DNA from: Gibbula magus | Taxonomy: Eukaryota; Mollusca; Gastropoda; Trochida; Trochidae | Length of the DNA stretch: 64,000 nucleotides | Assembly (NCBI GenBank): GCA_936450465.1 | Contig: OW388297.1 | Coordinates: forward strand, 26,306,387-26,370,386 | Direction: 5' to 3' | Shown here: in pieces, positions 22,911 to 34,427 of the stretch | How the letters are laid out: every line of letters begins with the position of its first letter | How positions within the stretch are numbered: the first letter of the stretch is position 1 | Program-made: the position numbers and the translations under genes | The notes under the pieces: model-generated | What the model saw: the letters and a program-made list of their open reading frames with translations, nothing else | What the model was told of the DNA's origin: nothing | Database searches by the model: none

Positions 22911-25900
22911 GGGGATTCTCAATATTTATGCATGCATACGACCTATGACCTTTAGAAACGAAAACGAGGCTAAGGCCGCCTGTTATTTCCTGGTTCGCGC
23001 AATGGCTGCATATCGGCAGTGCGTGCCGCTTGTGTTTCGGTTTCTTTCGACTAGACTAAATGAATAGGTTTGTTTATATCGTATTTCACCGATGCAAGAT
23101 TTTAAAAAAGCGATTTTGACAATAAAATATGACAAATGGTAATGGTAATTGTTTCAGGTTTAGCGGCAAACAACGTTTGTTTTGGATAGTTTTACTCGTG
23201 GCAAGTTCAAGAGTTTTGGTTTGTCATCGGCCCGTAAACGGGATGATTTGAATTTCTTTTTTGGCTAATAATGTCCATTTTTCGTAATCATTCGGCAAAA
23301 TAAACCTCCATTGAATTTATAATAATCCCTAATTAAGTTGGGAACCTGTAATTAGCGGATCAATGACCGACGGCAGTAACTAAACCTCTTGAAGGTGCTG
23401 CCCCACTTCCACCCCCAAAATGAACAAAGTATTGATTGAAAGCAAAGTGCAACTAGACCTATATATTTAAATTCTTTTCGACCTAATGATCAGAATATTT
23501 TCGAGAAAATTAGACATCCAAATAAATCATAAATATTCATTTAAATCAGGAACTAATATATATTATAAAACTAAAAATATATATTTATTAATCTATGATC
23601 ATAATATTGTCATTCATTTCCATGCATTTCCATCAGTGGAGTCTACTAAAATTATTTACACATGTACTGCAGGACACATTAAATCATAACTATCATTTTT
23701 TTATGACCAGAAATATCTTAAACAATTTTTAAAAAAAAGACTTGAGTTATAAGCTACAATTAAACATAAGTTGATCTTTATAATTTATAGGTACTATTTG
23801 ATTATTATATTTGGGAGCAAAATTTAAAACAGGCCAAACATTAAATAAGAAAATTATTATTTTAACCACTTATATACATGTAGATATAGTTATTACCCAA
23901 CAAAATAGAAATGAAAAATAAATTAATTGAGGTTAATGTTTGGAAGTAACAAGTATATGTCATACTGGAAAATGATTGAAATATATTATGAAATGTACAT
24001 GGATGTTTCAATACTCAAGCATACATGATAGATTGTGCTTGAGGAGGTGATGGTCAGGTTTGAGAAATATAATTGTATTTGTATGATTAAACTACAAATG
24101 ATACATGGACATGATTAGAAGTAGAAATGCACATTATTTAATCTTTTGTGTCAGAGATGCAAAAGCCCACCAAGTTCTTAGTGGGAGTAAAATTAAAAGC
24201 AGGACAAAACTAATATAAGGAAATTAATTATTTGCTAATTACTAATATTAAACCATATACTTAGATATAGTCATCACCAAACAATAACCAACAAAAAAGA
24301 AATTTAAATTAAATGTATTTGAGGTTAATGTTTGAGAGTAACAAGTACATGTCATCCTGAATAATGATGAAATGTAATGTGAAATGCACATGTATATGCA
24401 TGTTTCAATACACAATATATAAATGATAGATTATGATCAAGGAGGTGGTGGTCATGTTTGAGAAATACATGTATATGAATATCTCTTTTTTTAAATACAA
24501 ATAAAATTTAAATTTATTCAAATGTATATTATTTTTATTTTATTTATTAATTTTTTTAAAACTTTTAAAAGATACACAATCCATCTGAATGCTTTCTATT
24601 CTGATTTATTATTCTAGAATAATTCATAAAGTAAAAAAGGGACCCTGATTGCAAATAGGTAGGTGGGTACATATACTACATAGGGTATTCAAATCTTCAT
24701 GCCATGTGTGACATGGGGTATACTATCACATTAGCACTGGGAGATTGTTTCTTTATTTTGAAATGAATAGAATTCAGTAAATAAATTAAATTCATGTAAT
24801 ATAAAGTAAGCATGCAATATTCCAAAAAAATAATTTTCAACTTTGAAGTACAAGGAATATAAAATTACTCTCCTAACTTTTGAATTAGTCTCACTCCTTT
24901 TAGTTAATGTTTATTTTAATTCCAAAATTACCATAATAAATTTATTACCATGGATCATAAGCTACAACTGTTTTTCAACTATTAATTTCCTGTTTTGTAA
25001 AGGGTTCCATCATTCATTTAATTTATGTTGTGTACTGTTGTCAGCTTCTTAAATAAAATAAATAGTATGTTTGTAGGTAGAAATCCTTTTCTTATGAAAT
25101 ATTTTTTTAAACATCTGTTTAATTTTCAAAGCTTATTCACATATCTACACACAAATTAGAATCCTCATCATCATTGATAACTTTCCTCAAACCATTAATT
25201 CAATAAAGCCATAATAGATTAATTGCTAAATATGTTTATGTATTTCTTACATATAAATAAGAAGGCTATGTTCATTGTTTAAAATTATTTTGCTCATGTA
25301 GACATTCAAATGACTTACTAAAAAAAATATTGTTTAAAACTAGAACAGATTATATATATTTGATTGAATTATAATATCTACTTTACTGCTTCAACTTCAA
25401 ATAACCTGTACTAATTGGACCGTAATTGAACTATATCCAAATGAACAATTTGAATCAATTTACACTCCAAAATCCATTTTTTTTAAAACAAGAATTTGGT
25501 TCGTTTACAGTGAGTTGCACTGAATGACCCCTTTACAGTTCGTAGGCATGTTGTAAGAGCTGACCGTTTAGCCGAATGATGGCTAAGATTTGAACAGTTT
25601 CTTCCCACCCAGTGACTATATACAATGATTTCTTGGCATGCATGGATAGGGTGTAAATTTTCATTCGTATTTGTTCAAATTAGAGCACTGAAACACCAAC
25701 GAGTTTGACAGATTTACAGTTCAAAATGACGGTAAACACAACAAGGAAATCCTACCGTAAATTATTCGAAAAACATCGCCTTGCATGTAAAATAGTATCC
25801 TGGGCGGTGGTAATTGAAGATAATCGACAGATGCATCGATCTTGAAAGTTTTCCCAGTGATTTTATCATTATTTTTAATAAAAGTAAGTGTTATTTAGAA

Positions 25901-26031
25901 GAGCTACCGACTTGTCAATGCTATGTGAATGGTACTTCCGGGTTTGGAAGCGGCCTTAGCCTCGTTTTCGATTTAGCGCACGCGGTTCCATATGCCTCAT
26001 AAATATTCATGAGGCAATATTAAGAATCCCC
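22911..26031. mobile_element. 3.1-kb insertion with terminal inverted repeats and TATA duplication, no ORF
   Basis: The left end GGGGATTCTCAATATT and right end AATATTAAGAATCCCC are inverted repeats. TATA stands on both outer sides (22907-22910 and 26032-26035). A second inverted match lies inside the ends: GAAAACGAGGCTAAGGCCGC at 22960 and its complement near 25953. Segment C sequence on the two sides joins into a copy like 9721-9740, which supports a real insertion. The interior is very AT-rich with no frame above about 70 codons, so it cannot encode a transposase and must depend on another element. Superfamily is uncertain. Confidence 0.75.
23810..24470 (+). repeat. Direct duplication of about 300 bp inside the 3.1-kb element
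   Basis: The phrases TTGAGGTTAATGTTTG, GTAACAAGTA.ATGTCAT, ATGTTTCAATAC and AGGAGGTG.TGGTCA.GTTTGAGAAATA occur in order near 23926-24070 and again near 24319-24465. The units are clearly diverged, so the duplication is old. Confidence 0.75.
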
Positions 26032-26035
26032 TATA

Positions 26036-27411
26036 CAATGTACAATATGTTCACAGTTTTAAACTAGCTGGTATGTTGAACTTTTTAGTTACTGATTATT
26101 GTGGAAGAACATCGTTTTCACAAGAAACCGTCTATGCGGCAATCTTCCTTGATTATATCGTTTTAAACTATTGTAATGTTTATGTTGTCAATCGATTGTT
26201 ATTTATCTAGGATGTTCCCATCAATTTGTATTTACAATTTGTATTTCCAGAAACAAAACAAAACATCGTTGAAAATGTTAAACAAAATGCAAAAGTTGAA
26301 GATCTGTCACATAGCCACCAACGTTTTCGTTTGTTTTGTAGGTCACCACTAATCAATGAAATGGAGGAGATGTTAACAAATTGTCATATTATTTACCACA
26401 ATGCTAATAGCTCGAGTGTGTATGTGAATAAGGGCAGTCAGTAACTGGGATACCAAGTATTCACATCAAAATGCTACTTTAGATTGTTACCTGTTATCGC
26501 AGGGTGTAATATAGGAGCCTTTCCAAAGGTTTGACATAAAAAAAAGAAATTTATCGCAGAAGCGTTGCTGCTTGACAGTACTAATTATATGGTGTTATCA
26601 ATGATTGTCCCCAGATCCAGTACAATGTGTTGCTATGTTACACAATTTGAGCTTTTCATTCCACCCATTTTCTCTTAAAGTAACATTTACTGTGTGGATG
26701 GATTCACATTTGTCAAACGTTTATAATTGTGTTATTTCATTTAGAAGTACTGACTGTTGTCTACAATTATCGATACAAAGGTGAAAATAGTAGTTTCTGA
26801 TGGGAAACCGGACACTGTACCTTTGGTGGTGCGCTTTAATTAGTCAATTATATAATTTTGGACAGGTCTACAATAGATAAGATTATAAATTTGGGTTGAT
26901 TGTTTAATCATGCTCCCACAGCTATTGTGCATGTATATGGGACGTTAAGTTTCGATGACCTTAATTTTTTGTATAAGGCTGTTTCATTGGATATACATTA
27001 TTACCCTTTATTTGGTGATTGGTGATAAATATAAATCTGTAGGCAATTTAAATTAGTTTAACCCATATCAGCACATATTAAAGCCAAATAGAATATTATG
27101 AAACACACTGAATATCCCTTTAAATCTGCATGCTATGACTATTTCAGGATTTCATTCATCACGAACCAGTTCAATGCTTGACGATAAGTGAGGTTAATAC
27201 TGTCAGTTTTATACATTTACACCTGCAAGGGAAACATTAGCTGTGTCACTCACACTCGTTTTCCCCTGGTGATACTTCCAAATGCTGACGTATGTGACTA
27301 ATAAGTGACGTTGTGACATAATCAAATGACCAATGGTGATCAATAAACACTCGGATATTATTCAGTTCTTAAATGTTCGCCTGTATACTTTACCAAAACG
27401 TTGCAAAGCAA
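26036..27411 (+). repeat. Large mosaic repeat, segment C (rest) to H, forward
   Basis: GGGCAGTCAGTAACTGGGATACCAA (26434) and CAGTACAATGTGTTGCTATGTTACA (26618) are segment C. AATGCTGACGTATGTGACTAATAA (27281) and AACGTTGCAAAGCAACC (27398) are segment H, as at 45005-45135. The 26660-27270 part has no clear copy elsewhere and no gene. Confidence 0.7.
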
Positions 27412-27690
27412 CCATCTAAGGGTAAAGCATCTGGACACGGTTGTTCAAACAAGCTTCATCAAAAAGAACTCTAGTTAAAGGCTAAAGGTTGCATAAGTGT
27501 TGTATAATCAAGCTTCTACAAGAAGGATTCCAGCTAAAGGCTAAACGTTGTAACACTGTTGTACAAAAAAGCTTCTAAAGAAATGAATCTGGTTAAAGGC
27601 TAAACGTGGCAGCACTGCTTAATACAAGCTTCTATAGAAATAAGCACAGCTAAAAGCAATTCTTTGAATCACCGCATTGTAAACAAGCAG
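27412..27690 (+). repeat. 59-bp tandem repeat, about 4.5 units
   Basis: The start of AAGCTTC recurs at 27451, 27510, 27569 and 27626, giving steps of 59, 59 and 57 bp. Each unit also has a variant of GTTAAAGGCTAAACGTTG. One diverged unit (GAATCTGGCTAAAGGCTAAATGTTG) follows segment H at 45160, so the array arose by local expansion from a single unit of the large repeat. Confidence 0.8.
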
Positions 27691-27714
27691 ATTAACTTTA
27701 CGGGGACGTTGTTC

Positions 27715-28060
27715 TTCCTGAATCCGACGTTCCTTTTCTTCTTGTACAAGTTTCAATATGAGTGTCTGTGTTTGTAATTGAAGTCTTCAATGTAAGTTGT
27801 CATATTGGATATGTAAATATGTATTAAAGATAGTAAGAATATGATATGCTATCAAATATTACAACACGAAGATTTGCCATGATATAAATTTCGTTCTCTA
27901 CTACTTACTTATTTCAAGCTATCGGTTCACCAGCGAGTTAAAGTACTTGTATCATTTTAACACTCAAATCTGTTTACTTTGAAATGTTGCAAACATCATA
28001 AAAGTTATGATTAAAAAAGTGTGAAATATCAGAAATACATTTTTTTAAATTACCTGAACA
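27715..28060 (+). repeat. Segment D (end part), forward
   Basis: AATCCGACGTTC (27720), TATTACAACACGAAGATTTGCCAT (27858), TTCTCTACTACTTACT (27893) and ACACTCAAATCTGTTTACTTTGAAATGTTGCAAACAT (27959) match 10305-11250 in order. Confidence 0.75.
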
Positions 28061-28389
28061 ATAAATGGTCATTTTTTACAGCATAATTTTCTAAGGAATT
28101 TCTCTGTCGATCCGTTCCAAATATAAAACTGACTGTTTATCTCAAATCACAATATTGTTAATTGTGAAAATGTAATGCAAACATTAGGGGAGTGATTGTT
28201 GTATGATAACACTGAAACCTTTCACCGATGCCAATTTGAAATGATACTATCATTAAACAGAAGAAAAGCCAAAACAGAATCTGGGACAACTGAGGTAGCG
28301 CATGTACCTCATTGAAGTTTTTACCTGCTTAAGCGATTTGATTGCACAGTTTCAACGTTTAACAATTAGCAAGATTAATTTCTTCTTCC

Positions 28390-29929
28390 TACCAGAAATA
28401 TTTCCTTCAGCCGGTTGCTTTGCAACGTTTTGATATAGGATAGAAGCGACCATTCACGTAGTGGATAATATCCCAGAGATTATTGATTACCTGTGGTCAT
28501 TTGATGATGTCAGTTATAAGCCGCATACTTCAGCATTTGGAAGCGTTTAATATCGCTAGCAGAATAAAAGTATTATTGATACATCTAAACATTTCATATC
28601 ATGTTAATAGTTCCATCACACATTAACACCAGACTAATTTCAAGCATTGGACGACTTGGTGTTACAGTATCAGAATTGAACATTTCCAGGATAATCAGGA
28701 CTAAATATGACAATGTATTTCATTATTGAAAGCTCATATTGAGTAACTTGGCAACATAATGAACTTGCGTTGAATCTAGGTACAAGAACATCGTTGATAA
28801 CATGAAATGAATATTACCAGGCAGCAACATTGTTGTGATAAGTTTGTTTTCATAGCAAACTATTGGAGAAAGCTCCTTGTAGTACCACTGTAATAATATT
28901 CTGAAGAGGCGTTTAGATGGGAACGGTTAGTATCCCAGATACAGACAGGAAGAGAAAGCCTCCATTCGCACTCCCACTGTTAGCACTGTGCTAAATAAGA
29001 TGACACAGTGCCGAGGATTTGTTTACATCTCCTCCATTTCATTGATCAGTGACCCACACCACAAGAGGAAACGGTATGGCTGCAATGCTACAGATGTTTA
29101 ACTTAGGCAGTTTCTGTCTGCATTTTTAACAGGACGATCTTTCCAGTGCCCCATTTTCTGGAAAAACAAAATTTAATCAAAAATGGATTGATTCATCCTG
29201 TATCCATCCCAATTGATTGGCAACCCGCAAAATACAATTGTGATAAAAGTTATTTAAATAGGTACGGTTTCTAGGATATATAATGTTTTTTCCAAAAAAC
29301 ACCAGCTAAATTGTTTAAGGTAGTGTAATTATGTGGACATACATGTGTATGTGTATTTATTAATGAGTACTGCGCTTCCTCGTCTTATTTGTAATATGAA
29401 ATATATGTATTCGGATGTCACAATGGTGAATGATAACGCCTTACTGTTTTGATAGTCTGGTTGTAAACATGTTTATCTATAAATAAAGTTGACATTGCTT
29501 GTTGAACACCATGCATAATTCATTCTCCATAGCATAAAATTTATACTTGTTGCATGAGCATTTCAATTGTATATGACGGTTGGTGAAAAATGTCAAATGT
29601 TCTGTTTATTACATGTTTTATGCAAAGGTTAAAAAATGACAATTCCATGAATGTAGAATCAAATTCTTCGTTGACGTTCCCTTGTTCTTACACGACATCA
29701 ATGATTCGTATTATTGTATGTGTTATTTCACTGAATAGAAGCATTTCATGTATTCACAACTGAAAATATAAATATTTAATTTTTTCGTGCTCTATATTGT
29801 GGTTTGAACCAAACAGAGCGTGCGTATTTTAAAAAAAAACTATTTTGATTTAGCAACAGATGGCTGAAACAAATTTGAAAATAAAGTACATGCATCAAAT
29901 GTTAAATCAGTCATTGACTAAAACTAATT
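28390..29929 (-). repeat. Large mosaic repeat, copy IVa (inverted): H, G, C, start of E
   Basis: Reading left to right gives complements of H (GGTTGCTTTGCAACGTTTTG at 28414), G (ACCAGACTAATTTCAAGCATT at 28628), C (GGCAGTTTCTGTCTGCAT and GGATTGATTCATCCTGTATCC near 29110-29210) and E (TTTGAACCAAACAGAG at 29803). C at 28860-29290 is close to the forward copy at 44270-44640. The E part ends at the Tc1 insertion. Confidence 0.8.
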
Positions 29930-31119
29930 TACACAAAGAACTTAATCAAGCACCACCTCATATTTTCAGATTTGTGTGACTATGCCCAACCACTGTGAAA
30001 ATCTTGTGAATTTATCGAAGAAATGCTGTTATTTTATGAAAGTGCATCACAACACTGAATACAATGTGTAACATGTATCTCATTATATTGCCAAATGAAC
30101 ATGAACAGTGGTTTTACTTGAAAACTCACTCCTGTACAACTATTGCCCTGTGAACTTCAAAAACAGTGAAAATGTTTGGTAAGCAGTTGGACAATGTTCT
30201 TTGTTGTCTTAAGAAAACAAATGACCATCACGTTATCAATAACCGGCCGCGGTGTATCAGCCACGTGCCCGGAAGATTGCTTCCGCCATCCTCCACATGC
30301 TTGTGGTGAGTCTCTTGATTCGTTGCAGCGGTAAAGCTGCTTCTAAACCGACTAAATCCTGTACTGGTTGGTCCATGGCTTGCACTCGGCGTCCAATCAT
30401 ATCCCAAATGTGTTCCAGTGGTTTGACATCCGTTTATAAGTTTAGATGCTGCAATGTTCTTTAGAAAATCAACCACAGGTCGAGAACCGTGAGGCCGATC
30501 GTTATCATTCATGAATACAGGACAAGTGGCCAATGGATGATTGTCAAAATGTGGCACAAGAACAGGCTGCTTAATATCCCGGATGTAACTATCGCCATTA
30601 CTTCTGACAGTCACCAAATCGAGCTTACAACCGTGAGGGATGCATCCCCAGACCATTACAACGAATGGGACTGATGTTTGGATGTTCTTTAGTGCATATG
30701 CTGTGGTTTGACGATATTTCTGGACAAGGCAGCTTATCACAGTGTGGTTAATGTCTAACTGTCGTCCAATAGCTCTACACGACATTCAAGTGGAACTCAT
30801 TCCAATAATTTGCCATTTTTTTTCTTCAGTGAGTCTCCTTCGAGCCATGTTCAGAGGTAATGACACAATCATTTGAAAATTTCAAATATTTACACTGATT
30901 TCAAGAACGATTTAAAACTTCAATTTCAGAAATTCGTGGGTGGTGTGCTTCACATGCATTGTGGGGTGTGTATGTGCGATTTACCTCAAAGAAAACCCGA
31001 ACACTGTTGAAAGGAAATGCAGTTCCATACCAATTACATTCTAACAATACATATCCGTTAGTATGTATATTTGTATCACTGAAAATATTAGGTGGTGCTT
31101 TATCAAGTTCTTTGTGTAT
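29930..31119 (-). mobile_element. Internally deleted Tc1/mariner transposon with 39-bp TIRs
   Basis: Left terminal repeat 29931-29969 (ACACAAAGAACTTAATCAAG...) and right terminal repeat 31079-31118 are inverted copies with about 4 mismatches over 39 bp. TA is present at both outer edges, as expected for Tc1/mariner target duplication. The enclosed 1.19 kb is shorter than a typical 1.3-1.7 kb element. It carries a broken transposase on the minus strand and lies in segment E of copy IVa. Confidence 0.85.
30228..30848 (-). pseudogene. Tc1/mariner-family transposase, internally deleted and frameshifted
   Basis: The natural start is the ATG at 30848 (MARRRLTEEKKWQIIGM), the usual opening of this Tc1-like family. 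An in-frame TGA stop follows after about 20 codons, then reading resumes with MSCRAIGRQLDINHTVI, a helix-turn-helix for TIR binding. After QKYRQTTAYALKNIQ the sequence jumps to VMVWGCIPHG, so roughly 130 residues are missing, including the second DNA-binding half and the region of the first catalytic Asp. The second catalytic motif is altered to FMNDNDRPHG (usual form DDNARPH). After FLKNIAASKL a frameshift moves the rest into another frame, where PLEHIWDMIGRRVQAMD and the C-terminal RIKRLTTSMW can be read. About 207 codons remain of a usual 340. It cannot be active. Confidence 0.9.
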
Positions 31120-32627
31120 ACTAAAACTTAACAAGCATCTAACACATCATATCGTTCAGCATATCAAGTTTTCCTTGCCTCTTAATGCTATAATGCATAA
31201 TGTTATTCAATATAATAATAATAATAAATATAGTCGCAAGCGACGACAAACGGATTCAGCAGTTTTAATTGTTTAATTAAGACATATGTCCTTTGTTGTA
31301 GCGTAACTTTTAAAAACAAGTTTCAAGTCTCTAGCATATCTCTATTGACATCCACAATTTAAATGTTAAAGTCGAACAATTGTGTGACTATATACAATGG
31401 TGTGAGCCTGTACTTACGAAAAAGAATAGACCGGAAGTGGTTGTTTCAGATCTATTTTCAAAAGGGAGCAATTGACGTACTGGTTAGGTAGAATATGATT
31501 TGATAATAATGTTTGAATAAAAAGAAAAGAGAAGGAATAGAATTGAAATAGTTTAGAAATGCAAGGACAATGAAGATGTAGAACAGGTCTTTAAAGTGTG
31601 AGAAACGGCAGAATAAATGTCTGTGGATAAGAGACAATGATGTCTCAAATCCGTTACCCTTAGCTGGTTTTAGAATACGCATTGAATGGTTACAATAGGT
31701 ATATAGTTTCATTGATGAGTTTGTTAATCAATTGCCACATGTTTAATGTATGAATGATTGACACGGAACTCTTTTGGCGCAGGAAAATACCATCTTGCCT
31801 TATATGGATTAAGCGTACTATGACAATAGTAAAATCTTGTTTATGAATGAATGAAGTGGAAATTCATTGACTCGTGCTACGTTCCTTAATAACTCTCTTT
31901 TATGTAAAGATAACAAATTGCATACCAATGTCTATATGCATTACACTCTATGCGAACCATATAAAATATTTGAAGAACCGAAACTACAGTCCGATCTTTC
32001 AAGCATAATCAACCTAGATTTGTCTTTTTCTTTGGCTGATAGATGTGCGTTAATCGTGATGCAGTGTCCGGTTTTCGACCAGAACTACTTTTACATATAT
32101 ATCGTCACTATACTGAGTCGACTGTCTTCAAATTGGTAATTTTCGGCAACATTCAGTACTTCTCGATACAATAGCACCATATATAACAGACCTGACCTCA
32201 ACAACACAATGCCAGCCGAAACGAAAGTGTGAATTTCCTGTTCACACATCAAAATGAAAGTCAAATTTGATGAACTTATATTTAAAACTCATTAGCCATA
32301 TAAATTATCGTGCTAATGGCCCTTTTTCCAGTTGGGGTGATGTTGTGTCTATCTGATGAGGTATTGATGCTTGCTCACAGCATCGTAGGCTGGTCAAGGG
32401 GAAGCAACTCTTCCACATGACGCTTCAATAAAATCATATCCAACTTGTTCACCGTCAAACAGAAGCCCCCACGGCTTCAACTGAAACATGGAAACAAATT
32501 CAAAAAGCGGATCTAAAACCACCAAAACTTCGATGTTTCGAGCCGTATTGCTGACGTCACAGTTTAGCTTAACTGAAAAGGTGGGATTCGGAGCCGGTTT
32601 CTGAGCTTGACTTATGACTTGGTGCAT
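31120..32627. other. Non-coding stretch, mostly unassigned
   Basis: No credible gene. Near 31300-31340, AACAAGTTTCAAGTCTCTAGCATAT resembles units of the repeat at 33300-34235, so the two may belong to one larger element. The region 32230-32640 is less AT-rich than its surroundings. The frames at 31458-31712, 31867-32139 and 32394-32627 show no recognisable domain. Confidence 0.4.
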
Positions 32628-33235
32628 CTAAGTCGACTACAGTGTAAATATCGCATGAGTTTTTCCAGGATGTATCTCTCAGTTCGCCCGGAATAGTTTT
32701 ACACTCGAACTGGTATGATTGAATACATAGTAGCATGTATATATGTGGAGAAATTAGAATTTTAAAGGTTTCAGGGAGGCCACGATGAACCAGACATTGT
32801 CGATTCTGTTGTCCGGTAATTCGAGTTTAAGTATGAGTCTTTTCACTTCAAAATCCTCTAATTCAACTAGTGTGTAAATATCATATGAATTCCTTCCAGT
32901 ATGTATATCTCAGTTCGCGTAGAATACATTTCCACTCGAACTGGCATGACTTAAAGCTTAATAGCATGTGTATCTTTGGAGAAATAAGAATTTTAAAGAA
33001 TTCCAGTAAGGCCACGATGAACCGGACAGTGTTGAGACTGTTGTCCGGTTATTCGTGTCTTAGCATGATTCTTTACACTTGCGAAATCTTCTAAATCGAC
33101 TATTGTATACATATCATATGTATATCGAACAGGTTTTACCTCACATTACGCGTAGAATAGATTTTAACTCGAACTGGTATGACTTATTGCTCTGTAAATT
33201 GTATATCTTTGGAGAAATAAGAAAATTCGATTTGT
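32628..33235 (+). repeat. 232-bp tandem repeat, about 2.6 units
   Basis: Units begin near 32628, 32860 and 33093 with TCGACTA..GTGTAAATATC.TATG. Each contains TCAGTTCGC..AGAATA, ACTCGAACTGG.ATGA and GGAGAAAT.AGAA. The first two also have GGCCACGATGAACC.GACA and TTGTCCGGT.ATTCG; the third is cut after about 140 bp. Short frames at 32870-33282 are different units read in different frames. Confidence 0.85.
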
Positions 33236-33299
33236 TTAAGAACCTAGGTAAACATTCAAAGTTATCATACTTTGAAAGATAATTGTGAAAAAGTTAATA

Positions 33300-34235
33300 G
33301 GATTTCGCTAATAAGATATGAAACTTGTTGTTCCCCAATGCTTCAACTGCTTATACATCTAAGTTTCAGCTCTCAGATGCAAATATCTTCGGCGTGGTGT
33401 TTCCGCAAAAATGCACAGGGTCAAAACATTTGAAAACATTAAAATTTAAATATGGCGTCGAAACCACTTGACCTACGACTCCGCAATGGTAACATATTTT
33501 GCTTGTCTAGTTATTAAGCATCTTTTAAAACAAGTTGCGAGTCTCTAGTATGTCACTGGGATTATTTAGACCCAAATTTAACATGTCAAAATCAGACGAA
33601 TTTAAAGAAAATCAAGATGGTGGCTAAACCACGTGACCTACGAATTGGTCATGATTTACTTTTTTGCTTGTATTGTTCTTGCGCATCTTTTGAAAAAAGT
33701 TTCAAGTCTCTAAGTACATTTAAAAAAAAAATTCTATGTAAAAAGTTTTTCTTTATAATGACCGGAAATGACTGTACGCGAGCATTTTTATTATTGATTC
33801 ATAAAGACCATAGTACTGTCTCACTCTCCTGAAAAAATCGTTCAATTCGATTGTCAGGTTTTTAAATTATCGCCCCTGAAAGTTCGCGGTTTTCATAAGT
33901 TGCCTGATTTTGAAAGGTCACTGTGAAAAAAGTATTAGGATTTCGCTCAAAAGAGAACAAACTTGTTATTCCCCAATGCTTCAGCTATATGTAAATAAAG
34001 TTTCAGCTCTTAGGTGCTAATATCTTCGGAGTGGTGTTTCCGCAAAGGTACATGGGGTCCGAAATTTTGAAAAAGTTTAAAAATCCAAGATGGCGGCTAA
34101 ACCACGTGACTTAGGATTTCACCGCGATTTACTTTTTTGCTCGGATTGTCAATGCGCATCTTTTAAAAAAAGTTCCAAGTCTCTAAGTTCATTTTGAAAA
34201 ATTTTCCCATGTTAAAAATTGAAATTTGGATTCGA
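33300..34235 (+). repeat. Repeat with conserved AAGATGGCGGCTAAACCACGTGAC box, three units
   Basis: A box of the form ATGGCGGCTAAACCACGTGAC occurs near 33452 (decayed), 33617 and 34090. In each unit it is followed by TTTACTTTTTTGCT-like text, GCGCATCTTTTAAAA and GTTTCAAGTCTCTA. Two units are preceded by TTCAGCTCT.AG.TGC.AATATCTTCGG.GTGGTGTTTCCGCAAA (33365 and 34001). The 71-residue frame at 33617-33832 is not a gene. Confidence 0.78.
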
Positions 34236-34427
34236 ACTGGACCTTTAATGGGTTAAACGATTTGGCCCAAAAGCTTGCTGTGGCGAGTTCCTAGTAAGGG
34301 CTACCTGACTGCATAGTTTGGTTGAATTATCTGCAGCCGTTTTGGCTGAATCACTTACACAAGAATCCGTGGAATAATAATAAACACGCCAATAACAATA
34401 AGGATCCAGCATAAATGCTGAATCCTT
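34236..34427. other. Spacer between the GGCGGC repeat and the LINE tail
   Basis: No gene. It contains a short ATAATAATAA run and an imperfect inverted repeat around GGATCCAGCATAAATGCTGAATCC (34402-34426). It may be target DNA or extra LINE 3' sequence. Confidence 0.35.
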
